A stretch of 44,696 nt of DNA from NCBI GenBank assembly GCA_947505245.1, contig CANNIZ010000038.1:1-44696 (forward strand), given 5' to 3'. The translations under genes and the position numbers were made by a program. The notes beneath the pieces were generated by a model, which saw only the letters and a list, made by a program, of their open reading frames with translations, made no database searches and had not been told where the DNA came from. This document shows, piece after piece, positions 25,001-34,130 of the stretch (its first letter is position 1; every line of letters begins with the position of its first letter). Source of the stretch: Pseudomonadota bacterium. GTDB taxonomy: Bacteria > Myxococcota_A > UBA796 > GCA-2862545.

Positions 25001-26314
25001 TTAAACGAGCTGAATGAGGGCCTGGAGCGATTCGTCGGCCGTGCGGATCACGCCGGTGTTTGCCGAATAAGCGCGCTGCATCTCGATCAGCGCGACGAAC
25101 TGCTCTTCGAGGTCGACGTTGCTGCCCTCGAGCGACGCGCCGATCGCAGAGCCCCGACCGCCGCTCTCTGCGGCACCGAGAGCCGGTTCGCCTGAGGCCT
25201 GGCTGACTCCCCACAGGTTGCCTCCGAGTCGCGCGAGGCCCTCCGGCGCGGCGAACGTGGCCAGAGCCACCTGCCCGACCGCCTGCCGCTGTCCGTTCGT
25301 GTACTCACCGGTGATCGTGCCGTCGCTCTCGACCTGCAGTCCGGTAAGCGTCCCGGGGGAGCGCCCGTCCTGGGCGATCGCGGCGGTGTACGAATTCGAC
25401 CCTGCCATCCGAATGGAGCCCACCGTGCCCGTGGGGCCGCCCATGTCCAAGTTGAACGCGAACGGATCCGAGCCCGACCAGGTCCACGCCGTGGGCGTCG
25501 CGGTCTGGGTTGCAGCCGTAAGGTTTCCGAGCGTGTCGAACGTGGCCGTTCCCGAAGCGATCTCGAACGCGCCGCCCGCGAGTCCGCCCGCGACGTCGGT
25601 GTCACCAGCGTCCACGACCGCGCGCCAGCTCCAGTCGCTCGGGCCAGAAGCCTCGAACAACAGCGTGACGTCGTGCGGGCGGCCGAGGCTGTCGTACACC
25701 GTCGTCGAAGTCGCGAAGTCCGACGCAGCGCCGGCGTCCGCGAGGGTGGTGGCGACGCCGTCCAACGTGAGCGACGCGAGCGGGGTGAGCGGCAGCGTTG
25801 TCGTGTCCACGTCCGCCGCGAGCATGGCGTCGAGCGTGATGTTCGTCGTGGCGACTGGCGCGAGCGGCGCCTTGGACACCTGCAGATCGGCCATGGACGC
25901 GGTGACGACCCCGTCGGTGGCCTGGTAACCGCGGACGTGGAGCCCGCCGCTGGTCACGATGAAGCCTTCCTTGTCGAGCTGAAAGTGGCCGTCGCGGGTG
26001 TAGAACATCTCGTCGCCGCGCGCGACCTGGAACATGCCTTCACCGAGGACGGCGACGTCGAGCGGCATGCCCGTGGATTCGACAGCGCCCTGGTTGCGGT
26101 CCACGCCGATGCCCGCGAGCATCGCGCCGCGGCCCATCGCCGTCAGTCCGCCGAGCCCGCCTGCGAGCTCAGGCACGATGTCCGCGAACGACGCCCGACC
26201 GCTCTTGAAGCCGGTCGTGCCCATGTTTGCGATGTTGTCACCCACGACCTGAAGGCCGGTGCCGTTCGCACCGAGTCCGGTCGCGCCGATCGAGAGGGTC
26301 TGGAACAGAGACAT
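25001..26314 (-). CDS. flgE: Flagellar hook protein FlgE
   Basis: This 437-aa hook protein has the conserved rod/hook N-terminus (SIGATGLGANGTGLQVVGDNI, then TTGFKSGRASF), the FlgE core with two variable beta domains in the middle, and the C-terminal helix (EGSNVDLEEQFVALIEMQRAYSANTGVIRTADE). It polymerises under the FlgD cap to form the hook. GGAG lies 6 nt before the ATG. It lies 43 nt downstream of flgD, the longest gap in this part of the operon. Confidence 0.95.
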   Translation of the reverse strand: MSLFQTLSIGATGLGANGTGLQVVGDNIANMGTTGFKSGRASFADIVPELAGGLGGLTAMGRGAMLAGIGVDRNQGAVESTGMPLDVAVLGEGMFQVARGDEMFYTRDGHFQLDKEGFIVTSGGLHVRGYQATDGVVTASMADLQVSKAPLAPVATTNITLDAMLAADVDTTTLPLTPLASLTLDGVATTLADAGAASDFATSTTVYDSLGRPHDVTLLFEASGPSDWSWRAVVDAGDTDVAGGLAGGAFEIASGTATFDTLGNLTAATQTATPTAWTWSGSDPFAFNLDMGGPTGTVGSIRMAGSNSYTAAIAQDGRSPGTLTGLQVESDGTITGEYTNGQRQAVGQVALATFAAPEGLARLGGNLWGVSQASGEPALGAAESGGRGSAIGASLEGSNVDLEEQFVALIEMQRAYSANTGVIRTADESLQALIQLV

Positions 26315-26357
26315 TCGGACTCCAAGGAAAGTGGTTCAGACGAGGTAAAAAACGAAA

Positions 26358-27014
26358 TCAGACGAGGTCGAGACGAAGGATGTCGGGCATCGCGACGGGT
26401 ACGCCGCCGATGGTGGGTACGGGGGCGCCGCTCGTGTAGTCGACGGAGGTGATCACGCCGCGAATGCGCTCCTCGACGTCGAACGGATTGCCCGTCGCGT
26501 CGACGCCGCTGATCGCGAAATTGTACGTCCCGGCGGGCACCAGGCGGCCGCGGTCGTCGCGACCATCCCAGGCGATGGAGCCGTCCCCCTCGACGAGGGC
26601 GTCCACAGCGACCGTCCGCACGACACGTCCGCTCGCGTCCGTGATCGTGAGCGTCGCGTCGGTGGCGGGCTGTTCGCTGTGGTAGTCGAACGTGTAGGGC
26701 CCCGGAACCGTGACGCAGAGGGTGTTTCCACGCGCGATCGCACCTCGTCCCAACAGGTTCGAGGTCGTGCTCGCGTTGACCGCCGCGAGTCCGCCGACCA
26801 CTTCGCCCAGGCGGCTATCGATCGTGGAGAGCTTCTCGACGCTCGCGAACGTGGCGAGCTGCGCGATGAATTGACTCCCGTCCTGCGGACTGCTCGGGTC
26901 CTGGTTCGCGAGCTGGGCCGTGAACAAGCGAAGGAATGCGTCCTTCCCGATCATGTCGCTGCGCTCGGGCGCGACCGATTGGCCATTGACGGAAGCGAGG
27001 AGTGGGTCGATCAC
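26358..27014 (-). CDS. flgD: Hook-cap protein FlgD
   Basis: This 218-aa protein has the FlgD N-terminus (FLRLFTAQLANQDPSSPQDGSQFIAQLATFASVEKL) and a C-terminal FlgD Ig/Tudor-like fold (WDGRDDRGRLVPAGTYNFAISGVDATG). It caps the growing hook and scaffolds FlgE. The start is GTG 27014, with AGGAG 5 nt upstream. It is 8 nt after the fliK stop and precedes flgE, the standard fliK-flgD-flgE order. Confidence 0.95.
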   Translation of the reverse strand: MIDPLLASVNGQSVAPERSDMIGKDAFLRLFTAQLANQDPSSPQDGSQFIAQLATFASVEKLSTIDSRLGEVVGGLAAVNASTTSNLLGRGAIARGNTLCVTVPGPYTFDYHSEQPATDATLTITDASGRVVRTVAVDALVEGDGSIAWDGRDDRGRLVPAGTYNFAISGVDATGNPFDVEERIRGVITSVDYTSGAPVPTIGGVPVAMPDILRLDLV

Positions 27015-27022
27015 ATGGACTC

Positions 27023-29635
27023 CTAGGCGATGCGCTCGACACGACCACGAGGGTGTGTGCGAACATGCGAGGGTTGCGGAGCAGGCGCGGAAGGCGCCCG
27101 GCGATTGGTGGGGGCGAGATCGATCGCTTCGTATTGAGCGAGGCGATAGCCCGAGCCGCCGAGCGCGGACTCGAGGTCGCTCGAGAGCCCGGCGTAGGAC
27201 GCCGGTGTGGCGCTGTGTACCCGCACAGACACACGCTCATTGTCGGTGCGCACATCGATCACCGTGCGATCGTCCAGGCGAACGCGAGTGACGTCGTCGG
27301 GTGCCGGCGGCAGGGCCTGCTCGGCGCGGCGTTCAGGTGACTTGACGTCGGAGCGCAAGTCGGGCGCCACGGCCTCCGGCGTCAGCCGAAGCGCGCGCTC
27401 GGGCGTGGGAACTCGGCCCGCCTCCACGCCGGCCACGAGCGGAGAGGCTTCGATGGTTGGCTCGTCGCGCGCAATTCGGCGCGGACGGGGCGACGACTGC
27501 GGAGTCGGAGCGATCGTCGATTCTGGCGGCTTCGACGAGGTCGGAGCGGGGAGCGCATCCTTGGCCGGGGTCGCGACAGGGCCTGCGGCGGCGCCAGGTA
27601 CGAACGCAGACGGACTGGCGAAGAACGCGGGGGTGGTCTGGGCGACCGGGGATGCGATGGCGACGAATACCGGCGCGCTGGGAGGAGCCGACGCCCGCGT
27701 CGGGCTCGAGGGTCGTGGCGCGTCCGCTGCCGCCGCAGGAGCGGCCGCCGCGGCGACGGGCGCGTCGGGATGGAGCCGCGACACCGGCGGCAAGGTAGAC
27801 GCGGTCTCGGGTTCGATCGCGACGAAGCCTGAAGACCCTTCCGCAGGGACCTCCTCGCGCACGCCGGGCGACGCTACGGGAGCGGCCGCTGGCGCGACGG
27901 CGGGCAACCCAGGCGCGTTCGGCGATGCCGGCGACGGCGGCGATGGCATTTGCGTCCATTCGCTGACGGGGCGCGACGTGGGGACGGACTCCGCAGCGGG
28001 AACCGATTGCGAGGCGGCGAAAACCGATGGCGACGCGGAAGAAACCGATGGCGACGCGGAAGAAACCGACGGCGACGCGGCGGGTGCGGACTCGTCGGGC
28101 GCGATGCGCCGCGGACGGTGCGGTGTGGCCGACGTACGATCGCGGTGCGACTCCGTCGGGCGCGACGCGGCAGGACCGGGCAAAACGGGCGCGTCCGCGA
28201 CCACCAAAGGCGCGATCGAGGCGAAACCTGGCGCGATGGGCGCGAATCCGGGTGCACGTGGAGGCGACGTCGGCTTCGGCTGCGTGGTCGGCGTCCGATC
28301 GCGCTGCGACTCCGCCGGAGGCGACGCGGCGGGAGGCGGGAGGACCGGCGCGACCACGACGAACGCAGCCGCGACGGGGGCGAGGCCAGACGCGACGGGC
28401 GCGAGGCCAGGCGCACGCGGAGGCGACGTCGGCTTCGGAGGCGTGGTCGGCGCCCGATCGCGCTGCGACTCCGTCGGAGGCGACACCGCGGGACCGGGCA
28501 CGATCGACGCGACCGAACCCGGTGCAGGCGCGGCGGCGGCGAATGTAGGTGCATTCCGAGCAGCCGTCGACGTCGACATCCGTTGGCCGGCCGGGCGCGC
28601 CGCGGGGACGGACTCCGCAGCGGCGCTTCGGGGCAAGATGTCCATCACGGGCTCGCAGGCCGCCGAGGTCGGCGTCCGATCGAGGTGCGACTCCACCGGA
28701 GGCGACGCGGCGGGAGGCGGGAGGACCGGCGCGACCGTCGAGGTCGACGGACGTTGGCCGACCGGGCGCAACGCAGGGACGGACTCCGCAGCGGCGTTTC
28801 GGGGCGAGACGTCGGTCATTGGCTCACGGGGCGCCGTGAACGGCGTCCGATCGAGCTGCGATTCCGTCGGCGACGACGCGGCGGCGGCAGCCGTGAGCAC
28901 AGGCGCGACGGCGGCGAATCCAGGCGCGATGGGGGCGAAACCTGGCGCCCGTCGGGGCGACGTCTGCGCGGGGGTTGACGTGGTCGGGGTCCGATCGAGC
29001 TGGGACTCCGTCAGCCGCGACACGGCGGGACCGGGGACGATCGACGCGACCGAAACCGCGACAGGCGCAGGCGTGACGGGCGCGAATCCAGGAGCGTTCG
29101 GCGCAGCCGTCGACGTCGACATCCGTTGGCCGGCGGGGCGCGACGCGGGCACGACGGGGACAGGCGCCGATGCGACGAACAAAGCCGCGACCAACGTCGG
29201 CGGGGAGGAAGGCGGGCCGTCGGCGTGCTCCACAGGCACCGGGGCCTCGGACTTTGGCTTCGGATCCCGCACCGAAGTGGACATGGGACTCGGACGGGGA
29301 GCCGCACGCTGCGGGGCAGCCAGCGTTGCGTCCGTCGCCGGGGCTGCGTCCGTCGTCGGGGCTGCGTCCGTGGCCAGGGGGGCGTCCGTGGCCAGGGGGG
29401 CGTCCGTCACCTCCGCGCGAGCGAGCGACGGAAGAGGCAGCGTCTTCCCTGCGAGGAGCGGCGCCTGTTGTTGGGCGGCCGAGAGCGCGAGCGTCTGCGG
29501 ATCGATCAAATCGGCGTCGACCACGTCGCCGAGCAGCTGCGCGAACGCCGCTTCGCCCGCGTCGGACGCGAGCCTGCCCGGCTGCGAACCCGTAGCGGGC
29601 ATCAACAGCTGCAATAGCGACGCGAGCGCCATCAC
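27023..29635 (-). CDS. fliK: Hook-length control protein FliK, very long and repetitive
   Basis: At 870 aa this is about twice the usual FliK length. The C-terminal 90 residues hold the conserved substrate-switching region (VRLDDRTVIDV, VSVRVHSATPASYAGLSSDLESAL). Nearly everything before it is an Ala/Pro/Ser/Thr-rich tail made of imperfect repeats of the type ES-Q/H-LDRTPTT...PRRAPGFAPIAPGFA...PAASPP, plus a 7-aa repeat near the middle. FliK is a secreted ruler, so a longer linker would predict a longer hook. The start GTG 29635 overlaps the motE stop. The biased composition leaves a long antisense open frame, which is not a gene. Confidence 0.88.
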   Translation of the reverse strand: MMALASLLQLLMPATGSQPGRLASDAGEAAFAQLLGDVVDADLIDPQTLALSAAQQQAPLLAGKTLPLPSLARAEVTDAPLATDAPLATDAAPTTDAAPATDATLAAPQRAAPRPSPMSTSVRDPKPKSEAPVPVEHADGPPSSPPTLVAALFVASAPVPVVPASRPAGQRMSTSTAAPNAPGFAPVTPAPVAVSVASIVPGPAVSRLTESQLDRTPTTSTPAQTSPRRAPGFAPIAPGFAAVAPVLTAAAAASSPTESQLDRTPFTAPREPMTDVSPRNAAAESVPALRPVGQRPSTSTVAPVLPPPAASPPVESHLDRTPTSAACEPVMDILPRSAAAESVPAARPAGQRMSTSTAARNAPTFAAAAPAPGSVASIVPGPAVSPPTESQRDRAPTTPPKPTSPPRAPGLAPVASGLAPVAAAFVVVAPVLPPPAASPPAESQRDRTPTTQPKPTSPPRAPGFAPIAPGFASIAPLVVADAPVLPGPAASRPTESHRDRTSATPHRPRRIAPDESAPAASPSVSSASPSVSSASPSVFAASQSVPAAESVPTSRPVSEWTQMPSPPSPASPNAPGLPAVAPAAAPVASPGVREEVPAEGSSGFVAIEPETASTLPPVSRLHPDAPVAAAAAPAAAADAPRPSSPTRASAPPSAPVFVAIASPVAQTTPAFFASPSAFVPGAAAGPVATPAKDALPAPTSSKPPESTIAPTPQSSPRPRRIARDEPTIEASPLVAGVEAGRVPTPERALRLTPEAVAPDLRSDVKSPERRAEQALPPAPDDVTRVRLDDRTVIDVRTDNERVSVRVHSATPASYAGLSSDLESALGGSGYRLAQYEAIDLAPTNRRAPSAPAPQPSHVRTHPRGRVERIA
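28021..28083. repeat. Three 21-nt tandem repeats inside fliK
   Basis: Three adjacent 21-nt units (28021-28041, 28042-28062, 28063-28083), the third slightly diverged, encode a 7-residue unit SASPSVS in FliK. Such a unit could expand or contract without changing frame. Confidence 0.85.
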
Positions 29636-30192
29636 GGAGTGGCGCCGATCTGAAGTTTTGTCAACGAAACGGCGAGCTCAGGTGGCAACGCCGCGAGCAC
29701 CTTCGCCCGTTTGGTGCGCTGCATCCGACTCAAAACCCGCTGCGCGGTCGCGGGGTCGAGGCCGGCGACGACCTTTGCAGCGGCGTCGGGCTTCATCGAC
29801 TCCAGCGTCGTCGCCGCCTCTTGCGTTGCGGCGTCGACCGCCGCAGTAAGCGCTTCCAGGTTCGATTCGATCGACTGCCGAGCCGTATTCAGCTGGTCAA
29901 GCCGCTCAGACAGCCGCACCTCGGCGGCGCGAAGCTGCCCCTCGCGCGAGTCGATCGTGCGCTCCCGACGCGCGAGGACGCGTTCACGGCGGTCCAGCAG
30001 GTCCGCAACCTTCTCGACCGCCGCCGTACAGGTGGTCGTGGGCCGGGCGTACCGGTCCGTAAGACTCGGTGCCTCCGCCAGCGTCACCGCACCGTCTGGA
30101 CCCGGGGCCGGATCGCTCGCAAACGCGCCCGCGCTCACCGCCGCCACGCCTAGCCCGAACGCGACAAGGCCGTGAAGGAGGGCGCGCTTCAC
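29632..30192 (-). CDS. MotE-like periplasmic flagellar protein
   Basis: This 186-aa protein begins with a signal peptide (LLHGLVAFGLGVAAVSAGAFA), then a long coiled-coil (about residues 55-125; EKVADLLDRRERVLARRERTIDSREGQL), then an MgtE-N-like domain (MKPDAAAKVVAGLDPATAQRVLSRMQ). This combination defines MotE, found between fliJ and fliK in many bacteria and shown in rhizobia to chaperone a periplasmic stator protein. I chose GTG 30192 (GGAGG 5 nt upstream), which overlaps the fliJ stop by 4 nt. Confidence 0.8.
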   Translation of the reverse strand: MKRALLHGLVAFGLGVAAVSAGAFASDPAPGPDGAVTLAEAPSLTDRYARPTTTCTAAVEKVADLLDRRERVLARRERTIDSREGQLRAAEVRLSERLDQLNTARQSIESNLEALTAAVDAATQEAATTLESMKPDAAAKVVAGLDPATAQRVLSRMQRTKRAKVLAALPPELAVSLTKLQIGATP

Positions 30193-30602
30193 TTTGACCT
30201 CCACTTGCTCATCGCGAGGTCCGAGAGATCCCGCTCGTCGCGGCGGGCCTCGTCAGCCGCGTCACGCTCCACGCGTGCCTCCCAGATTCGCTCGATGGAC
30301 CCTTTGGCGCGGGCCGCACTTTGGACGGACGTAGTAGCCTTCTCCACGAAGCCGTCGGCGCGAGCGAGCGTCACCTCCTGACCTCGCCGGACCATCTCGC
30401 TCCGCAAGCAATACAGCTGCTGTTCAAGCAGCTCCGAACAGCTCTCGGCCTCGGAGGCGCGCGCCCGCGCCATGGCGTCCGTCGTCTCTGTGACCGCCGC
30501 ATGCGACCGCTCCCGAAGCTCACGCGCCTCACCCAGCTCCCGCTGCCGGGAGTCGAGCGCCCGGGAACGCAACCGCAGCACGCGCTTGAGCACGCTGTCC
30601 AT
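30189..30602 (-). CDS. fliJ: Flagellar export chaperone FliJ
   Basis: This 137-aa protein is almost entirely coiled-coil, with repeating charged heptads (LKRVLRLRSRALDSRQRELGEARELRERS) as in FliJ, the stalk-like subunit of the export ATPase complex. Sequence conservation is low, so its position upstream of motE-fliK is part of the evidence. ATG 30602 has GGGAGG 5 nt upstream. It is the first gene of the minus-strand operon; fliI, its usual neighbour, is not in this window. A strong sigma-28-like promoter lies just upstream. Confidence 0.8.
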   Translation of the reverse strand: MDSVLKRVLRLRSRALDSRQRELGEARELRERSHAAVTETTDAMARARASEAESCSELLEQQLYCLRSEMVRRGQEVTLARADGFVEKATTSVQSAARAKGSIERIWEARVERDAADEARRDERDLSDLAMSKWRSK

Positions 30603-30623
30603 CTGGCCTCCCTTGGTCCGCAT

Positions 30624-30647
30624 TCGGCCCGTTGGGGGACAACTTTA
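30624..30647 (-). promoter_or_regulatory. Sigma-28 promoter for the fliJ-flhB operon
   Basis: On the minus strand: TAAAGTT (from 30647), and after the canonical spacing GCCGAATG. TAAA and CCGA are separated by exactly 16 nt, as in the Escherichia coli FliA consensus, and TAAAGTT matches seven of eight -35 positions. The -10 box lies about 21 nt from the fliJ start. Confidence 0.75.
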
Positions 30648-30714
30648 GCGAAGGCCGCACGATTGACCCGAATCCAAGCTTTCACTCGCGACTATTTTGT
30701 GAAGGACGATCGGC

Positions 30715-30741
30715 TAAACCAGGCACCCGAATGAACCGATA
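30715..30741 (+). promoter_or_regulatory. Sigma-28-like promoter for the beta-helix/MopE protein
   Basis: TAAA (30715-30718), 17 nt, then CCGATA (30736-30741). The -10 box matches the FliA consensus CCGATA exactly. The gene starts 20 nt downstream. It lies back-to-back with the fliJ promoter. Confidence 0.6.
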
Positions 30742-30761
30742 GGCGCACCGAGGTTCCATCG

Positions 30762-33700
30762 ATGTGGTTCGCCCTGTCGGGGGCAGCGCTGGCTGCAACG
30801 TGGACCGTTGGTGGTGGCGGCGACTTTTCGGCCATCCAGCCAGCGATCAACGCCGCGAGCGATGGCGACACCCTTCGGGTGGCGCCGGGCACCTACGTGG
30901 AGTCGCTCGATCTGCTCGGAAAGGACCTCGCCATCATCGGCACGAACGCCGCCCTCGCGCCGCCCGCGACCCGGCCGGCCGCATCCTGGGACCAGGGCGA
31001 GACAGGCTCCCTCGAGGGCTTCTCCGTCCGAACCTCCGGCGCCCGCGCGTTCGTCGTCCAATCCAGCACCGTCACCCTGAGAGCCGTCACGGTCACCACC
31101 ACCGGCGTGCTCGGCGCCACCGACGGAGGCGCCGTCTACATCAGTCGCGGCTTCGTCACCGTCGAAGCGTCGACGTTCCAGGGCTCCGCGGGTCGGCGCG
31201 GCGGCGCGTTCTACGTGGAAGACGGGAGCCTCTCTCTCACGGACGTCACGACGTCGGCGGCCGCAGCGACCTGGGGCGGCGCGCTGTTTGCGACGCGCAG
31301 CACCGTCACCGCCACGCGCTGGACCGTCACGTCGCCGCGCGCCGAGTTCTCCGGCGCAGGCATCTACCTTGACAGCACCGCGCTGACGGCGACCGATCTG
31401 AACGTTTCCGGGGCGCTCGGCGATCGAACGTGGGGAGCGGGGCTCGCTGCGATGGGAACGTCGCTCGTCACGCTCGACGGCGGAACGTTCTTCCACAACA
31501 ACGTCGGGCGCGCGGCCGAGGGCTACGGCGGCGGTGCCCTCTACATCGACGGCCGTTCGACGCTGCGCGCTGTCGGGACGACGTTCACGAACAACACCGC
31601 CGCGCTCGGAGGCGCCATCGCCGTCCGTGGAGGGTCCACCGCCTCCCTCGAAGACTGCACCATCGAAGACAGCTCGGCCCTTCTAACTGGAGGCGCCATC
31701 GATGTCCGCGCGGCCTCGCTCGACACCGTCGCGACGCTGATGCGCGGAAACGCGGCGGCCCAGGGCGGCGCCGTCGCCGTCGGCACGGGTGGCGACTGGG
31801 TCGATGCGCTCAGCGTGCTCTCAGGAAGTGACGCCACCGGAGACGGCGGCGCTGCCTGGCTACACGGCGCGACGGTCCTCGATGGCACCACGTTCGACGG
31901 CAACGTCGCGGGCGGTTCGGGCGGAGCGGTGTTTGCGGACACCGCCGGATCCTTGTCGTTCGTGGGCGCCACGGTGCGCGCAAACCGCGCCAAGACCGAT
32001 GGCGGAGGCGTCGCCGCGCGCGGCGCCATGACGCTCGCCGTCGAGGACTCGACGTTCGAAGATGGCCTCGCAGAGCTCGGTGACGGCGGCGCCATAAACT
32101 TCCGCACCTCCGGCGCTTCTCCTTTTTCGCTGACCAAGTCAGCGTTTGCGCGGAACACCGCCGGACGCCACGGCGGACACCTCGCCATCGAAGGTGGAAA
32201 CATCGCGATCGCCGACGTGACGCTCGCCTTGGGGGCTGCGGCACGCTCGGGCGGCGGCGCGCGCCTGTCGCTCGCCCAATCGATCAACACGATCCGGACG
32301 ACGTGGTACGGCAACTCGGCGGGCGAACGCGGAGGCGCGCTCGACGAGGTGGACACGGTCGGGACGTCTCGGCACGAGTCCTCCTCCGTCTCCGAGAACA
32401 CGGCCTTCGAGGGAGGCGGCTTCGCCCTCGAGCGCGCCGCAAGCGAGGTCCTGAACATCTCGTTCGTCGGCAATGCTGCAGCAGCGAACGGCGGACACTT
32501 GTGGATCGCAGGCAAGCCCGCGCGGCTGATCTCCTCGTTGTTCGCGTTCGCCGCTGACGGTGGCGCCGTCTGGCTCGACCCCGCCGCCGCCCTTACGGAC
32601 CTGTTCTACGGCGACGCGTGGCTCAACGCAGGCGGCGACGTCGGGGGAGCCGTTTCCCTCTGGCCGACCACGAGCGGAAACCTGACGGAAGATCCGCGAC
32701 TCGTCGCCTACACGCTCGACGGCGACCCGATGGACGACGACCTCCACCTCGACCCGTTGTCACCCTGTCGCGACGCGGGCGACCCCACGCGGCGAGACCT
32801 GGACGGAACCCGCTCGGACATCGGAGCCTACGGCGGCCCTCACGCGGACGTGCGCGACCGCGATCTGGACAGCTATTTCGACACGTTGGACTGCGACGAC
32901 GGCGACCCGCTGATCCACCCGGGCGCGCTCGAAATCCCGTATGACGGGATCGATGATGACTGCGACGGAACGGACCTTGTCGACGTCGACGAGGACGGCT
33001 TCGTAGCGGTCCTCGCCGGGGGAGACGACTGCGACGACGACCTCGCCTACGTACATCCCGGGGCGATCGACCCCCCGTACGACAGCCTCGACGCGAATTG
33101 TGACGGCGTCGCCGACGACGATCAGGACGGCGACGGCTACCTGGCGCCCGAAGTCGGAGGCCCCGACTGCAATGACGGCGACAGCACCATCCACCCTGAC
33201 GCGTTTGATCTACCGTATGACGGTGTCGACGCGGACTGCGACGCAGGTGATGACTTTGACGCCGACAGGGACGGCTTTCGGTCGCTCGGCTTCGTCGATG
33301 GAACCGACTGCGACGACACCGATGCCGGCATTCACCCCGGCGCCATCGAACTGCCCTATGACGCGATCGACTGGGACTGCGACGGACTGGACCCCGACGA
33401 CCTCGATGAGGACGGCTATCCGGGCGGTCCTGCCGGAACGGACTGCGACGACACCGACCCCGACGTCCACCCAGGAACGCTCGACGTCTGGTACGACGGC
33501 CTCGACGCCGACTGCGCTGGAAATGACGACTTCGACATGGACGCCGACGGGTTCCGCCGCGACACGGACTGTGATGACGCACGCAGCGACGCTCACCCTG
33601 GCGCGGCCGAACAGAACAACGGACTCGACGACGATTGTGACGGCTGGGCCGAGACCGATGACCGCGACAACGACGGTCTCGTCGACAAGGACGAGTGGAC

Positions 33701-34130
33701 TGCGAACACCGACCCGAACGTGGTCGATAGCGACGGGGACGGCCGGAGGGACGGCGACGAACTCGAGGGTGATCTCCGACGCGACAGCGACGGAGACGGG
33801 CTGATCGACGCGCTCGACAATGACGATGACAACGACACGATCCCCACCGCCCACGAAGACTCCGTGGACGTGGATGGCGACGGCGCGCCCGATCTGGACA
33901 TTGACTACGATGGCCTCGACAACGCCCACGACCTCGACGCCGACGCCGACGGAAGACCGGACGGAGTGGAAGGTGAACTCGACATCGACCATGACGGCGT
34001 GCCGGACTTCGCCGACTATACCGGCGATCTTGTTGGCGGCGGCTGCGCAGGAGGCGACCACGCGAGCGGCCTGTTCGCGCTTCCGTTGGCGCTGTTGGGC
34101 TGGCGCCGACCGCGGAGACGCACATGCTGA
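30762..34130 (+). CDS. Giant secreted beta-helix protein with MopE repeats and MYXO-CTERM-like tail
   Basis: This 1122-aa protein has a short signal segment (ALSGAALAA), then a right-handed beta-helix (about residues 15-690) full of GGA-[IVF]-type turns (TNNTAALGGAIAV) like polymorphic outer-membrane repeats. Residues about 694-960 are six MopE-type metal-binding units (DCDD...HPGA...DG-DDDCDG). Thrombospondin-3-like Asp repeats (DSDGDGLIDALDNDDDND) follow to about 1085. The end (GGGCAGG, a hydrophobic LFALPLALLGW, then RRPRRR) resembles a MYXO-CTERM sorting tail. It is therefore probably surface-anchored and binds calcium or copper. ATG 30762 has GAGG 8 nt upstream. It is followed by an overlapping OmpA-type gene. 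Confidence 0.85.
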   Translation: MWFALSGAALAATWTVGGGGDFSAIQPAINAASDGDTLRVAPGTYVESLDLLGKDLAIIGTNAALAPPATRPAASWDQGETGSLEGFSVRTSGARAFVVQSSTVTLRAVTVTTTGVLGATDGGAVYISRGFVTVEASTFQGSAGRRGGAFYVEDGSLSLTDVTTSAAAATWGGALFATRSTVTATRWTVTSPRAEFSGAGIYLDSTALTATDLNVSGALGDRTWGAGLAAMGTSLVTLDGGTFFHNNVGRAAEGYGGGALYIDGRSTLRAVGTTFTNNTAALGGAIAVRGGSTASLEDCTIEDSSALLTGGAIDVRAASLDTVATLMRGNAAAQGGAVAVGTGGDWVDALSVLSGSDATGDGGAAWLHGATVLDGTTFDGNVAGGSGGAVFADTAGSLSFVGATVRANRAKTDGGGVAARGAMTLAVEDSTFEDGLAELGDGGAINFRTSGASPFSLTKSAFARNTAGRHGGHLAIEGGNIAIADVTLALGAAARSGGGARLSLAQSINTIRTTWYGNSAGERGGALDEVDTVGTSRHESSSVSENTAFEGGGFALERAASEVLNISFVGNAAAANGGHLWIAGKPARLISSLFAFAADGGAVWLDPAAALTDLFYGDAWLNAGGDVGGAVSLWPTTSGNLTEDPRLVAYTLDGDPMDDDLHLDPLSPCRDAGDPTRRDLDGTRSDIGAYGGPHADVRDRDLDSYFDTLDCDDGDPLIHPGALEIPYDGIDDDCDGTDLVDVDEDGFVAVLAGGDDCDDDLAYVHPGAIDPPYDSLDANCDGVADDDQDGDGYLAPEVGGPDCNDGDSTIHPDAFDLPYDGVDADCDAGDDFDADRDGFRSLGFVDGTDCDDTDAGIHPGAIELPYDAIDWDCDGLDPDDLDEDGYPGGPAGTDCDDTDPDVHPGTLDVWYDGLDADCAGNDDFDMDADGFRRDTDCDDARSDAHPGAAEQNNGLDDDCDGWAETDDRDNDGLVDKDEWTANTDPNVVDSDGDGRRDGDELEGDLRRDSDGDGLIDALDNDDDNDTIPTAHEDSVDVDGDGAPDLDIDYDGLDNAHDLDADADGRPDGVEGELDIDHDGVPDFADYTGDLVGGGCAGGDHASGLFALPLALLGWRRPRRRTC

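Noticed and set aside
27207..29849. 880-codon open frame antisense to fliK
   Set aside because: It mirrors the biased Ala/Pro/Ser composition of fliK; its Gly/Ala/Asp-rich translation has no domain, and the fliK frame fits the operon.
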